From the IMG/VR virus record IMGVR_UViG_3300034110_001256, positions 1-47,362 of that record: a DNA stretch of 47,362 nucleotides; one strand, 5' to 3'. Under the pieces are notes generated by a model. It searched no databases, was not told where the DNA came from, and worked only from the letters and a program-made list of their open reading frames with translations. Below, piece after piece: positions 1 through 7,252 of this stretch (within the stretch, counting starts at the first letter, position 1; every line of letters starts with the position of its first letter). The translations under genes were made by a program, and so were the position numbers. This DNA comes from a virus.

Positions 1-951
1 TCAAGCAGTCTCGTCCAGGAAAGCGTCGATCCGGGCCAGCGCATCGAGCCGGACCGGGTCCAGTTCGCGCAATATTTCATGCGCGGCTTCGGGCCCATAG
101 ACATGCAGCCGCGCCGTCGCAATGCGCGCCGCGACCCGCCGGATGGCGGGCGTGGATACCAGCTGATCCACCGCCGTCGCCAGGATCAGCATCGGCGTGG
201 CTATGCGTGCGACCGCTTCCGACCGTTCCAGCGCCCGTGTCGATTCCAGCGCCTGCAATACCCAGGTCCAGCTGGGCGGTCCCAGCGCGATCTCCCGGCT
301 ATGGTCGCGCCACCAGATTTCGTCGGCATAACGGTCCGGATCGTGCGTCAGCCGCTTTTGCCGCATCTTGCGCTGCCGTTCCGACTGTTCCTTCTGCGTC
401 CAGGCGCGGTCCTCGCCATGGCCGCTGCGCACCATCGCACGGGCGATTCCCACCGCCAGCCAGCGCGGCAGCGGGGCGGTATGGACGCCCAGCATCGGCG
501 CCACCACGGCGGCGGCATCCGGCGGGGTCATCCCCTCCGCCAGCGCGCGGACCAGCATATGACCGCCCATGGAGTGCGCCACCATTGCGGTCGGCCCCTC
601 CCCCTCCGCGCGCCAATCGACCGCCAGCGCGCCTAGGTCCGCGATCCAGTCGGCAAAGTCGCCAATATGGCCGCATAGCGGATCGTCGGTCAGCCGGCCC
701 GATCCCCCCTGCCCGCGCCAGTCGAAGCTGGTCACGGCCCAGCCGCGCGACGCCCAATGGTGGATCACCTCCAGATATTTTTCGATCATGTCGCCGCGCC
801 CGCCCAGCACCAGCATGCGGCCACGCGCACCCGACCCCAATCGATAGCGGCGGACCGGCCAGCCGTCGGGCGCATGCCAATAATCCAGCCGCCCGCCCAT
901 CGGCCAGGCGCGCCGGTCGAAAGCGGCTGTAGGAAAGTCGGGTGAATCCAT
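1..951 (-). CDS. alpha/beta hydrolase (lysophospholipase-like)
   Basis: A protein of 316 residues with an alpha/beta-hydrolase fold. The nucleophile elbow AHSMGG places the catalytic serine near residue 127, the oxyanion region FDWRGQGGSG lies near 76-85, and a late AHEIL motif supplies a candidate histidine. The family (monoacylglycerol lipase or lysophospholipase-like) hydrolyses ester bonds of lipids; the substrate cannot be read here. The ATG at 951 is chosen because homology-like sequence starts there, although the reading frame stays open upstream to 1353, antisense to the integrase. It has no phage character and is probably the chromosomal neighbour of the prophage. The stop codon is at the window edge and is present, so the gene appears complete. 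Confidence 0.85.
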   Translation of the reverse strand: MDSPDFPTAAFDRRAWPMGGRLDYWHAPDGWPVRRYRLGSGARGRMLVLGGRGDMIEKYLEVIHHWASRGWAVTSFDWRGQGGSGRLTDDPLCGHIGDFADWIADLGALAVDWRAEGEGPTAMVAHSMGGHMLVRALAEGMTPPDAAAVVAPMLGVHTAPLPRWLAVGIARAMVRSGHGEDRAWTQKEQSERQRKMRQKRLTHDPDRYADEIWWRDHSREIALGPPSWTWVLQALESTRALERSEAVARIATPMLILATAVDQLVSTPAIRRVAARIATARLHVYGPEAAHEILRELDPVRLDALARIDAFLDETA

Positions 952-1042
952 CGCCCGATGGTTACCCTTTGGTAAAACACATGGACAGTCCCCTGCGGTA
1001 AAAAATGGCGGTTGGAATGGGTTTGAAAGTTCTGGTTCCGTA
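952..1042. other. chromosome/prophage junction, candidate attL region
   Basis: A 91-base gap between the host-type hydrolase and the stop codon of the integrase. Integrase genes usually lie next to an attachment site, so attL should lie here or in the start of the hydrolase. No tRNA or other recognisable target is visible. The core cannot be defined without the right end of the prophage, which is outside the window. This is inference from gene order only. Confidence 0.3.
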
Positions 1043-2047
1043 CTAATCGCTTTTGCGCTGCCATTTGAGCATGGCCGCCTGACCCAGTTTCTTCTGCGAT
1101 CGCTGCTTGGCATAATACTCCACCATCGCGAGCGACTGACCGCTGATCGCCGCCGTCTCGCCCGTGCTGCATCCGGCCTCCAGCAGCGAGTTGACCGCGT
1201 TCTTGCGCAGGCCGTGCGGCACGACCTTGACCGGCGCGCACGCTGCCTGGAGGGCCAGCCGGATCTTGTTGTTCTTCCCCTCGGTTGCCAGGCCGGGGAT
1301 GATGGTCGAGAGGCTGCGCGGGTGGCGGGCCAGCTCCTTCGCGAGCTCGGCATGGATCGGGATATCCAGCGCCTTGCCCGTCTTCTTCTGGGTCATGACG
1401 ATCGTGTCGCCCACGATATCGCGCCAGGTCAGCGCGGCGACGTCACCGATTCGCTGAGCGGTATAGTAGAGCAGGTGAACGGACAGGCGCACGAAGTCGT
1501 CCTCGCTCGCCAGCGCTTTCGCCAGCACATCGTCGGGCCACGGCTGGTGCTCGCCGGTCGCCATCTCCTCGATGTCGGCGAAGGGATCGTTGGTCACATG
1601 ACCGCGGCGTCGCGCCCAGGTGTAGGCCGCGCTCCCGGCGCGCTGGACCATGTTGGCCGCACCCGGTCGATCCGCCATCTTGTCAAGCAGCAGGACGATG
1701 TCCTTGCGCTCCACCAGCTGCGCGGGCGCGGCGCCCAGCTTGTCGATCAGCTCGCGGTGATAGAGCTCGTACAGGCTGCGCGTCGAAGCCGCGAGCTTGC
1801 TGAATTTGTCGCTGCCCTGGAACAGCTCGATCATGCCGGTGAGGCTGAGTTGCGCGACGGCGTTGGCGCGGCGGGTCCGGTGGCCCATCATGGCGGCATA
1901 GACGGCACCGAAGGTCCGGTCGCTCGGCGACGGCAGCTTTTTCCAGATGCGCTTGCCCTTTTCGTTCACCTGACCGGTGTCGAAATAATAATAGGTGTGG
2001 CCCTTCGCCTTGGTCCGCTTGACGTGCGGGATGGTCTTAGTCGGCAT
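1043..2047 (-). CDS. int: tyrosine-type site-specific integrase
   Basis: A phage integrase of 334 residues that catalyses recombination between attP and attB. The C-terminal catalytic domain shows the family signature: an arginine in YTAQRIGDVAALTW, the H-x-x-R box HGLRKN, and the nucleophile tyrosine in VEYYAKQR near the end. The N-terminal part (about residues 1-60) looks like the usual arm-binding domain, and the middle (about 65-165) like a core-binding SAM-like domain. It is the last gene of the leftward operon and overlaps the upstream AlpA-like gene by 11 bases. Its position next to a host gene marks the left end of the prophage. Confidence 0.95.
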   Translation of the reverse strand: MPTKTIPHVKRTKAKGHTYYYFDTGQVNEKGKRIWKKLPSPSDRTFGAVYAAMMGHRTRRANAVAQLSLTGMIELFQGSDKFSKLAASTRSLYELYHRELIDKLGAAPAQLVERKDIVLLLDKMADRPGAANMVQRAGSAAYTWARRRGHVTNDPFADIEEMATGEHQPWPDDVLAKALASEDDFVRLSVHLLYYTAQRIGDVAALTWRDIVGDTIVMTQKKTGKALDIPIHAELAKELARHPRSLSTIIPGLATEGKNNKIRLALQAACAPVKVVPHGLRKNAVNSLLEAGCSTGETAAISGQSLAMVEYYAKQRSQKKLGQAAMLKWQRKSD

Positions 2048-2279
2048 AGAGCTTTACTCCTTTGCGCCAATCGGCCGAGACCTCCGCCTCGCCGGTGAGG
2101 CGTTCCAGATAGGTATCGATCTCAGCGCGGCTCCAGTGCAAGCCGTTGCCCAGCTTCACCGGGTGCGGCAGGCGTCCTGTCGCGATCTCACGCTCCAGCT
2201 CGGCCGTCGACAAATCGAGATAGGCGCAGGCCGTCGCTCGCTTCATCATGCGCGGCCAGAATGGAGCATGGGCGCCCAT
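2037..2279 (-). CDS. AlpA/excisionase-like helix-turn-helix protein
   Basis: A small DNA-binding protein of 80 residues. The core ATACAYLDLSTAELEREIA, then LPHPVKLGNGLHWSR and AEIDTYLERL, matches the AlpA/MerR-like excisionase helix-turn-helix layout, including the conserved W before the last helix. Members of this family act as excisionases or as activators of integrase transcription. The start at 2279 forms a TAATG junction with the stop of the upstream gene; an earlier in-frame ATG at 2288 is possible. It overlaps the integrase start, which fits a paired int/xis role. Confidence 0.7.
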   Translation of the reverse strand: MGAHAPFWPRMMKRATACAYLDLSTAELEREIATGRLPHPVKLGNGLHWSRAEIDTYLERLTGEAEVSADWRKGVKLYAD

Positions 2280-2845
2280 TAGAAACACCTACTTTGCGCC
2301 AGCGCGCGGCGAGCGTTGCGCAGCAGGCGAAGACGGTGCGTCGCCTCGTTCATGTTGACCGCCCCGGACAGCAGGTAATCGTAGCTCTCGATGATGCTGC
2401 GCGCCGTCAGCAAAACCGGCCGCGCATTACCCCAGGTCATGACCCATCCAATGCTGCCATGATGGCTGGCCATAGGATTCGCGATGCTCATGAACGCCCC
2501 ATCGCCGATGCAAACGTGGGCGACCATACCATCGGCGACATGGGGCGGCTGGCTGTGGCCCACGCTGTAGGCGCCTGGGCTGTCCCTCTCAGGTGTCCAT
2601 TCGATGACAGGAGCGACATCGTCGTGGTGGCGATGCGTCATGTTTTCCCGCGCGATCCGGCAGAGCGCCGCCAAAGCGCACGCATCTACCGCGCGCGGCT
2701 CGGTATCATAGATCTCCCACCGGATGCCGGCACGATTGATAAGGCGCTCGAGCCAGAGGGCGGATATGGGGATGTGCATGTCGCCCATGTCGCTCATCAG
2801 CGTTTCGAGGGCGGCGATCATCGCAAGGTCGCGTTTCTCGGTCAT
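2279..2845 (-). CDS. hypothetical phage protein (188 aa)
   Basis: I do not recognise this protein. It is 188 residues, has no membrane segment or signal peptide, and is fairly rich in His, Met and Ala, with a cluster THRHHDD near residue 70. Its start overlaps the stop of the preceding gene in an ATGA junction at 2842-2845, and its stop overlaps the start of the AlpA-like gene. This tight coupling inside the leftward operon supports it as a real gene. It is probably a cytoplasmic early protein; no function can be assigned. Confidence 0.6.
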   Translation of the reverse strand: MTEKRDLAMIAALETLMSDMGDMHIPISALWLERLINRAGIRWEIYDTEPRAVDACALAALCRIARENMTHRHHDDVAPVIEWTPERDSPGAYSVGHSQPPHVADGMVAHVCIGDGAFMSIANPMASHHGSIGWVMTWGNARPVLLTARSIIESYDYLLSGAVNMNEATHRLRLLRNARRALAQSRCF

Positions 2846-3240
2846 GCCGCCTCCTGCATCGATACGAGGGCTATCAGATTACCGATCGTCCGCGCCGCCA
2901 GCGCGTCGGCATCCGAGATCGGCGTGCCGCGCAGGATCTCCAGATGAAAGGCGATCCACAGACGGCGGAAGTCGGTCGCGCGGACGATCCCTTCATCGTC
3001 GGCCAGCTTGACCGGGATGTAGAGGTGCGCCGCGATGATGATGCGCGCGGCGCGTTCCGGATCGACGTCCCGTTCCCACGCCTTGGCGATGAACGCCATC
3101 GGCTGGCGCTCGCCATCAACGTTGCACTGGCGGCAGAAGCCGGGCTCCGCGCATTTCGCGGCCATCCATGTGCCGTTGGGCTGGCGGAACTCGTGCCGCA
3201 CATCGATCCAGTCGCGGCGGACGCGGATATAATCATGCAT
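2842..3240 (-). CDS. hypothetical phage protein with Cys cluster (132 aa)
   Basis: Unrecognised protein of 132 residues. It opens with MHDYIRVRRDWIDVRHEF and contains the cysteine cluster CAEPGFCRQC (about residues 30-39), which could bind a metal. No transmembrane segment is seen. It overlaps both neighbours by 4 to 8 bases on the leftward operon, so translation is probably coupled. Confidence 0.6.
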   Translation of the reverse strand: MHDYIRVRRDWIDVRHEFRQPNGTWMAAKCAEPGFCRQCNVDGERQPMAFIAKAWERDVDPERAARIIIAAHLYIPVKLADDEGIVRATDFRRLWIAFHLEILRGTPISDADALAARTIGNLIALVSMQEAA

Positions 3241-3472
3241 CGGCTGGCTCCTCGAACGCGAGGGCGATCTGCGCGGCGTCGGTGAAATGGCCGGCCACGG
3301 CTTCGAGGATGCGGACCGCCTTCTTCATGGACGCGGCCCGGCGGTGCTTGTCCTGCTTGCGCATCCGGGCGGAATCGCGGAGCACCTTGCGGCCGACCAG
3401 ATGCATCGTGTTGCGCTCGCCCCATGCGGGTGCGTCGATGATGGCGGCGATGGTCTGGGCGATGCCGCTCAT
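3233..3472 (-). CDS. hypothetical phage protein (79 aa)
   Basis: Small basic protein of 79 residues with a charged middle (RKVLRDSARMRKQDKHRR) followed by a predicted amphipathic helix. I do not recognise it. It overlaps the next leftward gene by 8 bases and the upstream gene by 4 bases (ATGA). The evidence for it is the unbroken overlap pattern of the operon. Confidence 0.5.
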   Translation of the reverse strand: MSGIAQTIAAIIDAPAWGERNTMHLVGRKVLRDSARMRKQDKHRRAASMKKAVRILEAVAGHFTDAAQIALAFEEPADA

Positions 3473-3792
3473 TGCACGGGGTCCCTGTTAATGATGGCGC
3501 GCGCACGCTTGCCACCATCGTCCGCCAATGCGTGACGCCCTGAGTCACCCTCGCTGTGGATCAGCCTCGCCAATCTGGCTTGCTCGCCATACCATTCCAG
3601 CGCCGCTTTAAGCTCCTTCACATCAGCAGAGAGGGCGCGGGTTGCTTCGGTGCGGTGGCGGGCGATTTCCGCCACTTGATCGGCGCGATACCATCCTTGG
3701 TTGACCTGAGCCTCTAAAACGCTGCCTTTGCCAAAGCCCCGTAGGCTGATCAGCAAATCCCGATCCGCCTGCTCCACTTTCACGTCGCTCAT
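3469..3792 (-). CDS. hypothetical phage protein (107 aa)
   Basis: Protein of 107 residues, mostly helical. Residues about 45-75 (HRTEATRALSADVKELKAAL) have the heptad look of a short coiled coil. Many phages carry small proteins of this general build, but no family is certain. It starts in an ATGA overlap with the winged-helix gene and ends in an ATGA overlap with the next gene. Confidence 0.55.
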   Translation of the reverse strand: MSDVKVEQADRDLLISLRGFGKGSVLEAQVNQGWYRADQVAEIARHRTEATRALSADVKELKAALEWYGEQARLARLIHSEGDSGRHALADDGGKRARAIINRDPVQ

Positions 3793-4076
3793 GCCGCACC
3801 CCCAGCCCGGAACGCCCTGCCCGCGTCCGTCACATGGATGAAGCAGTCGCGCCGGTCCCTGCCCTTCCGCCGCTCCAGCAGCCCGTCCCGCTCCATGCGG
3901 TCCAGCGCGCGTGTGATGACGGGCTTCTCCACCTTGATCGCGGCGGCCATGTCCTTCACGCGCAGCGGCTCGACGGCGTCGGCCGCCACGCCGATGATGG
4001 CGAGCTGGCGGATCGTGAGGTCCATGTAGGCGGGCGAGGTTACGAAGGTCATCGCCTGGTCGATGAGGTTAGACAT
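3789..4076 (-). CDS. MarR-like winged-helix protein
   Basis: A 95-residue protein made almost entirely of one winged helix-turn-helix domain. The stretch LTIRQLAIIGVAADA, then VKDMAAAIKVEKPVITRALD (recognition helix), then a wing with ERRKGRDRRDCFIHVT, follows the MarR family. It lacks the long dimerisation helices of full MarR proteins, so it is a minimal version. It is probably a cytoplasmic DNA-binding regulator of phage genes; its target is unknown. It sits in the middle of the leftward operon with short overlaps on both sides. Confidence 0.75.
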   Translation of the reverse strand: MSNLIDQAMTFVTSPAYMDLTIRQLAIIGVAADAVEPLRVKDMAAAIKVEKPVITRALDRMERDGLLERRKGRDRRDCFIHVTDAGRAFRAGGAA

Positions 4077-4659
4077 GGGCGAGCAGCTCCAATTCGAGCA
4101 TGTAGGGCAGGCACTTGGCCGGGCGCGGGCGGACGCAGCGCGCCATCTTCTCGATGTCCAGCGGCTGGCCGCGCCAGGTTCGCACCCAATCGGCGATGAC
4201 GCCTACCGTATGCTCCGGGTCGTGGATCAGGTTCTCGAACGGAATATTGAGATATCGGCCGTCCCCGACCTTCGTCATGGCCTGACGAGCGAGAGCTTCG
4301 TCCGTGCGGACCGCCTGCTCCATCGACTTTCGGGCACGGCGGTTGTTCGTCATCCCCAGCAGCTTCAACATGCTCTTGGCCTGCTCGGCTGGATTCCGCG
4401 AAAGGAAGATGTTGCGATAGTCGAGGCCGATCGGCGGTTTGTTCAGATGCGGGTCAAGTAGCTTGACCGCCCTGCCCTTCGCCGCTTCGTAGAACGCGCG
4501 CTGACCCTCTATGTCTTTGGGATCGAGCAGCACGGAAACCGCATCCTCAAAATCGGGATAGGTGCCGACGCATGGCGCGCCGGCGGCGGCCAGCATCTGC
4601 ATGACGAGGGAAGATCCGCAACGGCCGAGGCCTGCGACTATGATGGTGGGGTTAGCCAT
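4069..4659 (-). CDS. sulfotransferase-like P-loop protein
   Basis: Protein of 196 residues with the fold marks of PAPS-dependent sulfotransferases. The phosphosulfate-binding loop GLGRCGSSLVMQML is at residues 10-23, and a second block, YRNIFLSRNPAEQAKSM, matches the R...S region that contacts the 3'-phosphate of PAPS. The family transfers sulfate to an acceptor. A more general P-loop kinase-like role cannot be excluded. It is short for the family (usually 250 or more residues). Such a gene within an early leftward operon is unusual. It overlaps the zinc-ribbon gene by 8 bases and the winged-helix gene by 8. Confidence 0.6.
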   Translation of the reverse strand: MANPTIIVAGLGRCGSSLVMQMLAAAGAPCVGTYPDFEDAVSVLLDPKDIEGQRAFYEAAKGRAVKLLDPHLNKPPIGLDYRNIFLSRNPAEQAKSMLKLLGMTNNRRARKSMEQAVRTDEALARQAMTKVGDGRYLNIPFENLIHDPEHTVGVIADWVRTWRGQPLDIEKMARCVRPRPAKCLPYMLELELLAHV

Positions 4660-4828
4660 TGGCCAGCACCGGGTGATTGTGGCAGCACTTCGGGCAGGCC
4701 GCCCGCTGCATCAGCATCGCCACCTTGTCGATCGACATCGGCAGGTGCGCGACGATCCAGACGTGCGCACAGGCTTCATCGCCGCACCGGGCGGTGATGG
4801 TGTTGGTGGACACTCGCTCAGCGCTCAT
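4652..4828 (-). CDS. small zinc-ribbon-like protein (58 aa)
   Basis: A 58-residue protein with two cysteine pairs, ARCGDEACAHVW and AACPKCCHNH, separated by about 25 residues, as in a small zinc ribbon. It probably binds one zinc ion and may bind nucleic acid or a protein partner; the role is unknown. The start at 4828 is fixed by an ATGA overlap with the upstream gene. Confidence 0.6.
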   Translation of the reverse strand: MSAERVSTNTITARCGDEACAHVWIVAHLPMSIDKVAMLMQRAACPKCCHNHPVLANG

Positions 4829-5148
4829 GACGGGTTCACCTCGCCAGCGTGGACGGCGACGCCCCGGTCGATCAGCGCCGCGATCCACAGGTCGCGCATC
4901 TCTGGCGTGCAATGCTCCAGCGCGTCCAGCCAGGTCGGCGCACGGCCATGCTCCGCATTGAAGCGGACCGCGTAGAACAGGCTCTGCGCGTTGTGGGGCA
5001 GCTCCGGCCCATGCTCGGACCCGCACATCTCGCACTTCCCCGGCGCGGCTGGCATCATCATCATGGTGGTCGTGCCGACGGTTTCCTCGCCGGTGGTCAT
5101 GTCGATGGTCGACATCTTGGTTTCGATCGGGATCATGGGGCGCGTCAT
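4825..5148 (-). CDS. hypothetical phage protein with CxxC motif (107 aa)
   Basis: Unrecognised protein of about 107 residues. It has a Thr/Met-rich stretch (TTTMMMMP) followed by CEMCGSEHG, a possible half metal site, and a helical C-terminal part beginning AQSLFYAVRFNAEHG. The ATG at 5148 is preferred over an upstream in-frame ATG at 5235 because GGAAGG lies about 7 bases before it and because the upstream stretch encodes another gene in a different frame. Confidence 0.55.
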   Translation of the reverse strand: MTRPMIPIETKMSTIDMTTGEETVGTTTMMMMPAAPGKCEMCGSEHGPELPHNAQSLFYAVRFNAEHGRAPTWLDALEHCTPEMRDLWIAALIDRGVAVHAGEVNPS

Positions 5149-5294
5149 CGGCTGGCCTTCCAGAACTGCCACCAGCGCGGGCGGCGGGGTTTCTCCATCG
5201 GCAGGATCGGGCCGCGCGTGCGCTGCGCCTGCCATTGCGTCTGGGGTGCGGTCGTGAAGGGATCACGGCCGTTCGATTTGATACGGAGGGTCAC
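5145..5294 (-). CDS. small basic hypothetical protein (49 aa, GTG start)
   Basis: A 49-codon frame that begins with GTG at 5294 in a GTGA overlap with the stop of the gene upstream. Its own TGA overlaps the ATG of the next gene. The product ends in a Trp- and Arg-rich tail (RRPRWWQFWKASR). It fills what would otherwise be a hole in an operon where every gene overlaps the next. No function is known. Confidence 0.5.
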   Translation of the reverse strand: MTLRIKSNGRDPFTTAPQTQWQAQRTRGPILPMEKPRRPRWWQFWKASR

Positions 5295-5533
5295 GACGGC
5301 GCACCGCTGCGGCTGGCCTCGTAGGCGGCCATGGCTTCAAGCGCCTGCTCCCGCGCGCCAGCCGCGCCGATCGACAGGCCGATCCCGTCCGCCAAGTCCG
5401 TGTCTACGGTAGCGGACAGAAGCCGGTTGAGCGCGCGAGCCAGCAGCGTCGGGACATCGCCCGCGATCGGGCCGGGCGAGACGGGCGCTGTGGTGCCGAG
5501 GGCGCGCTGGACGGGGAAAGCGATGACGTCCAT
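5291..5533 (-). CDS. hypothetical phage protein (80 aa)
   Basis: Unrecognised protein of 80 residues starting MDVIAFPVQRALGTT. It is Ala/Leu-rich and probably helical. The start at 5533 makes a TGATG junction with the stop of the upstream gene, which is why it is preferred over longer in-frame starts reaching to 5980. Confidence 0.55.
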   Translation of the reverse strand: MDVIAFPVQRALGTTAPVSPGPIAGDVPTLLARALNRLLSATVDTDLADGIGLSIGAAGAREQALEAMAAYEASRSGAPS

Positions 5534-5925
5534 CAGTTCGCGCCCGCTGCGACGGCGTAGAACAGCAGGCCGAGCGTGACCGCGAGGAACAGCACCTGCA
5601 CCGCCTCGTGCCAAAGGCCCGCGGTCCAAAGCATCGCGATATGGTGACGGCGATATTCGTCGCTGCCGATCACGCCGGACAGGTTGATCGGCACATAGCG
5701 GCCATGGCGGGCGAGATAGTCGGCGACCCAGGCGGCGGCGCTGACGTCGATGTCCTCGGCCATGCCCATATTGATGGCGAGGCGTTCCAGCCGGGCCCAG
5801 GCGAGATCGTTGTGCAGGCCGGGCGTTTCGGCGTCGCGCAGTGCGGCTTCGAGCCAGTCTAGTTCGAGCGCGGTGACGTCGGCTTCGATGTCGAGCGGCT
5901 GGGCGGTGATGGAGAGTGCAGGCAT
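5533..5925 (-). CDS. hypothetical protein with C-terminal membrane helix (130 aa)
   Basis: First gene of the leftward operon. It encodes 130 residues, acidic and helical at the N-terminus, with one hydrophobic segment near the C-terminus (about residues 108-128, VLFLAVTLGLLFYAVAAG), so it is probably tail-anchored in the inner membrane. The ATG at 5925 follows GGGAGG. I do not recognise the family. Being first under the repressor-controlled leftward promoter, it should be made early in induction. Confidence 0.65.
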   Translation of the reverse strand: MPALSITAQPLDIEADVTALELDWLEAALRDAETPGLHNDLAWARLERLAINMGMAEDIDVSAAAWVADYLARHGRYVPINLSGVIGSDEYRRHHIAMLWTAGLWHEAVQVLFLAVTLGLLFYAVAAGAN

Positions 5926-5951
5926 ATGGCCTCCCGTTGATTACGGGAGTA

Positions 5952-5980
5952 GAATTAGTTGGATGTTTCCTACCTGTCAA
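5952..5980 (-). promoter_or_regulatory. leftward early promoter PL
   Basis: Read on the minus strand, a perfect -35 box TTGACA (5975-5980), a 17-base spacer, then a -10-like TAATTC (5952-5957). It is about 27 bases upstream of the first gene of the leftward operon. The spacer is filled by operator copy 1, so a bound repressor would block RNA polymerase. Confidence 0.75.
5958..5973 (-). promoter_or_regulatory. repressor operator copy 1 (in PL spacer)
   Basis: GTAGGAAACATCCAAC on the minus strand, one of five related 16-base copies in this region with consensus GTAGG-N5-ATCCAAC. It lies exactly between the -35 and -10 of PL. Confidence 0.65.
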
Positions 5981-5986
5981 CGCGAA

Positions 5987-6002
5987 GTTGGATTTAACCT
6001 AC
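5987..6002 (-). promoter_or_regulatory. repressor operator copy 2 (upstream of PL)
   Basis: GTAGGTTAAATCCAAC on the minus strand, 29 bases upstream of copy 1 and just upstream of the PL -35 box. It is probably bound cooperatively with copy 1. Confidence 0.6.
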
Positions 6003-6035
6003 GCAAAAATCATACCTGCTTGATTTTGCATATTT

Positions 6036-6437
6036 CTATCCTGCTCCGCGCACATCCTCATCGATCACGGCTGCTTCGTGTCTCGCGTCAGCATCAGTCA
6101 TGAAACCATTTGCCACCAGAAGCTCCATAGCGACCAGAGCTATCCCACGATAACTCGCGCCTATCATGCTGAGCTTTCCCCGGTACGCGTGGTTCCGGCC
6201 AGATGTGGCCGCCGATGCACTCAGCCTCATCACCGCATAAAGCACGGCATTCGCAGCATCTACTTCACGCAACCCTAGTTGCAGTTTCCGACGTGTCGGG
6301 CTGTAGATGTGCGCCCGGACCTCCAGCCGGACACTCTCCCAAGCGAAGTGGTCTCGAAATACCGCATCACACCGCCGGAGTGCACTGAGAAGTCTCTTCT
6401 GAGCGCGGCTGGGGAAGATCCGAGAAAGCAGCGACAT
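6036..6437 (-). CDS. hypothetical protein downstream of repressor (133 aa)
   Basis: Unrecognised basic protein of 133 residues starting 5 bases after the repressor stop, so it is probably cotranscribed with the repressor and expressed in the lysogen. It is helical with an Arg-rich N-terminus and no clear membrane segment. Its sequence is less GC-rich than the operon to its left. Its position suggests a lysogeny-expressed accessory gene, for example one affecting immunity or host fitness, but this is inference from location alone. Confidence 0.6.
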   Translation of the reverse strand: MSLLSRIFPSRAQKRLLSALRRCDAVFRDHFAWESVRLEVRAHIYSPTRRKLQLGLREVDAANAVLYAVMRLSASAATSGRNHAYRGKLSMIGASYRGIALVAMELLVANGFMTDADARHEAAVIDEDVRGAG

Positions 6438-6442
6438 GGCTC

Positions 6443-7198
6443 TTATGCGTAGTCGTCCGCTGTCAACACGCGGTCTATCCGCAAGACGTCCGACATGGGG
6501 ATGCGAAACACCTTCGACGGAGTGTATTGCTCCAATTCGACGTGCTGGGCGGTGCGTTTCACCAGGCGCTTTACCAGCACGCAGCGGGCAGTGCTTCCAT
6601 CGTCCGATTCATCCAGCGGCCGGAGGTAAACGACCACGTCGTCACCGACGCGCAACGGCGCTTCATACTGAGCAAACAGGAAGGCTCCGTCGCGATGTGC
6701 GGGATACATGGAGGAGCCTTGCACATACAAACCATAGACGCGCTCAACCCCATTCGTGATGGGAGGCCGCTTCCGATACTCGATTACATCCCCCGAATTC
6801 AGCATCGTCTGCTCGATTGCCTCCCCATCAATCACTCGCTCCGCACCCAGCGCGGTACCAAAAACAGGGCAGTCACCCCGAACCCTTTCAAGCGATTGCC
6901 CTTCGAATTTAACGGGCTCAGCATTAGATGCTGGCCGCGCTGGCACACTGGCCAAGTCGGCGACAGACTTGCCGATGTAGGCCAGGAGCTTCTCCAGATT
7001 GTCGCTGCGAATGCTTCCGACACCGCCCTTCATGTTGGTGAAGAACGCTTTGTTCAGACCGGACTCTGTGGCCCACTTCGTCTCGGCGAGCTTGGGCGGC
7101 TTTAGCGCCATCAGCAGGTCGTAAAGCGCCCTGCCTCGTGGGAAATCAGCGTTAGTCATGTTGGATTTTTCCCACAATCGCGGGTCTGTTTCGAGCAT
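6443..7198 (-). CDS. LexA/CI-type phage repressor (S24 peptidase)
   Basis: Protein of 251 residues with an N-terminal helix-turn-helix (about 35-85, with KWATESGLNKAFFTN and IRSDNLEKLL) and a C-terminal S24 peptidase domain. The catalytic serine is in VQGSSMYP (about residue 165) and the lysine in VLVKRLVKR (about 208). Such repressors hold the prophage silent and cleave themselves when RecA is activated. The start at 7198 has GGAAAG 5 bases upstream; a second ATG at 7159 directly follows operator copy 5 and is an alternative. It is divergent from the gene at 7246 and flanked by the operator copies. Confidence 0.85.
   Translation of the reverse strand: MLETDPRLWEKSNMTNADFPRGRALYDLLMALKPPKLAETKWATESGLNKAFFTNMKGGVGSIRSDNLEKLLAYIGKSVADLASVPARPASNAEPVKFEGQSLERVRGDCPVFGTALGAERVIDGEAIEQTMLNSGDVIEYRKRPPITNGVERVYGLYVQGSSMYPAHRDGAFLFAQYEAPLRVGDDVVVYLRPLDESDDGSTARCVLVKRLVKRTAQHVELEQYTPSKVFRIPMSDVLRIDRVLTADDYA
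7160..7175 (-). promoter_or_regulatory. repressor operator copy 5
   Basis: GTGGGAAAAATCCAAC on the minus strand, a weaker match to the same 16-base consensus. It lies within the first codons of the repressor if the 7198 start is used, or directly before the alternative ATG at 7159. It could serve autoregulation. Confidence 0.45.
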
Positions 7199-7210
7199 GA
7201 TCTTTCCAAC

Positions 7211-7239
7211 TTGTAGGGTAGGATTTATCCGTTTATGTA
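7211..7239 (+). promoter_or_regulatory. rightward early promoter PR
   Basis: TTGTAG (7211-7216), a 17-base spacer, then TATGTA (7234-7239). The arrangement copies PL: the spacer contains the operator in the same register. Transcription would begin about 7 bases later, at or near the ATG at 7246. Confidence 0.6.
7218..7233 (+). promoter_or_regulatory. repressor operator copy 3 (in PR spacer)
   Basis: GTAGGATTTATCCGTT on the plus strand, with an inverted repeat GGAT..ATCC at its centre. It fills the PR spacer just as copy 1 fills the PL spacer. Confidence 0.65.
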
Positions 7240-7252
7240 GGATTTATGGAAC
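7237..7252 (+). promoter_or_regulatory. repressor operator copy 4 (over the start codon)
   Basis: GTAGGATTTATGGAAC on the plus strand, 19 bases after copy 3. It overlaps the PR -10 and the ATG at 7246. Confidence 0.6.

Noticed and set aside
1-1353. Longer version of the hydrolase reaching 1353
   Set aside because: The extra N-terminal residues are antisense to the integrase and have shadow-like composition; the natural start is at 951.
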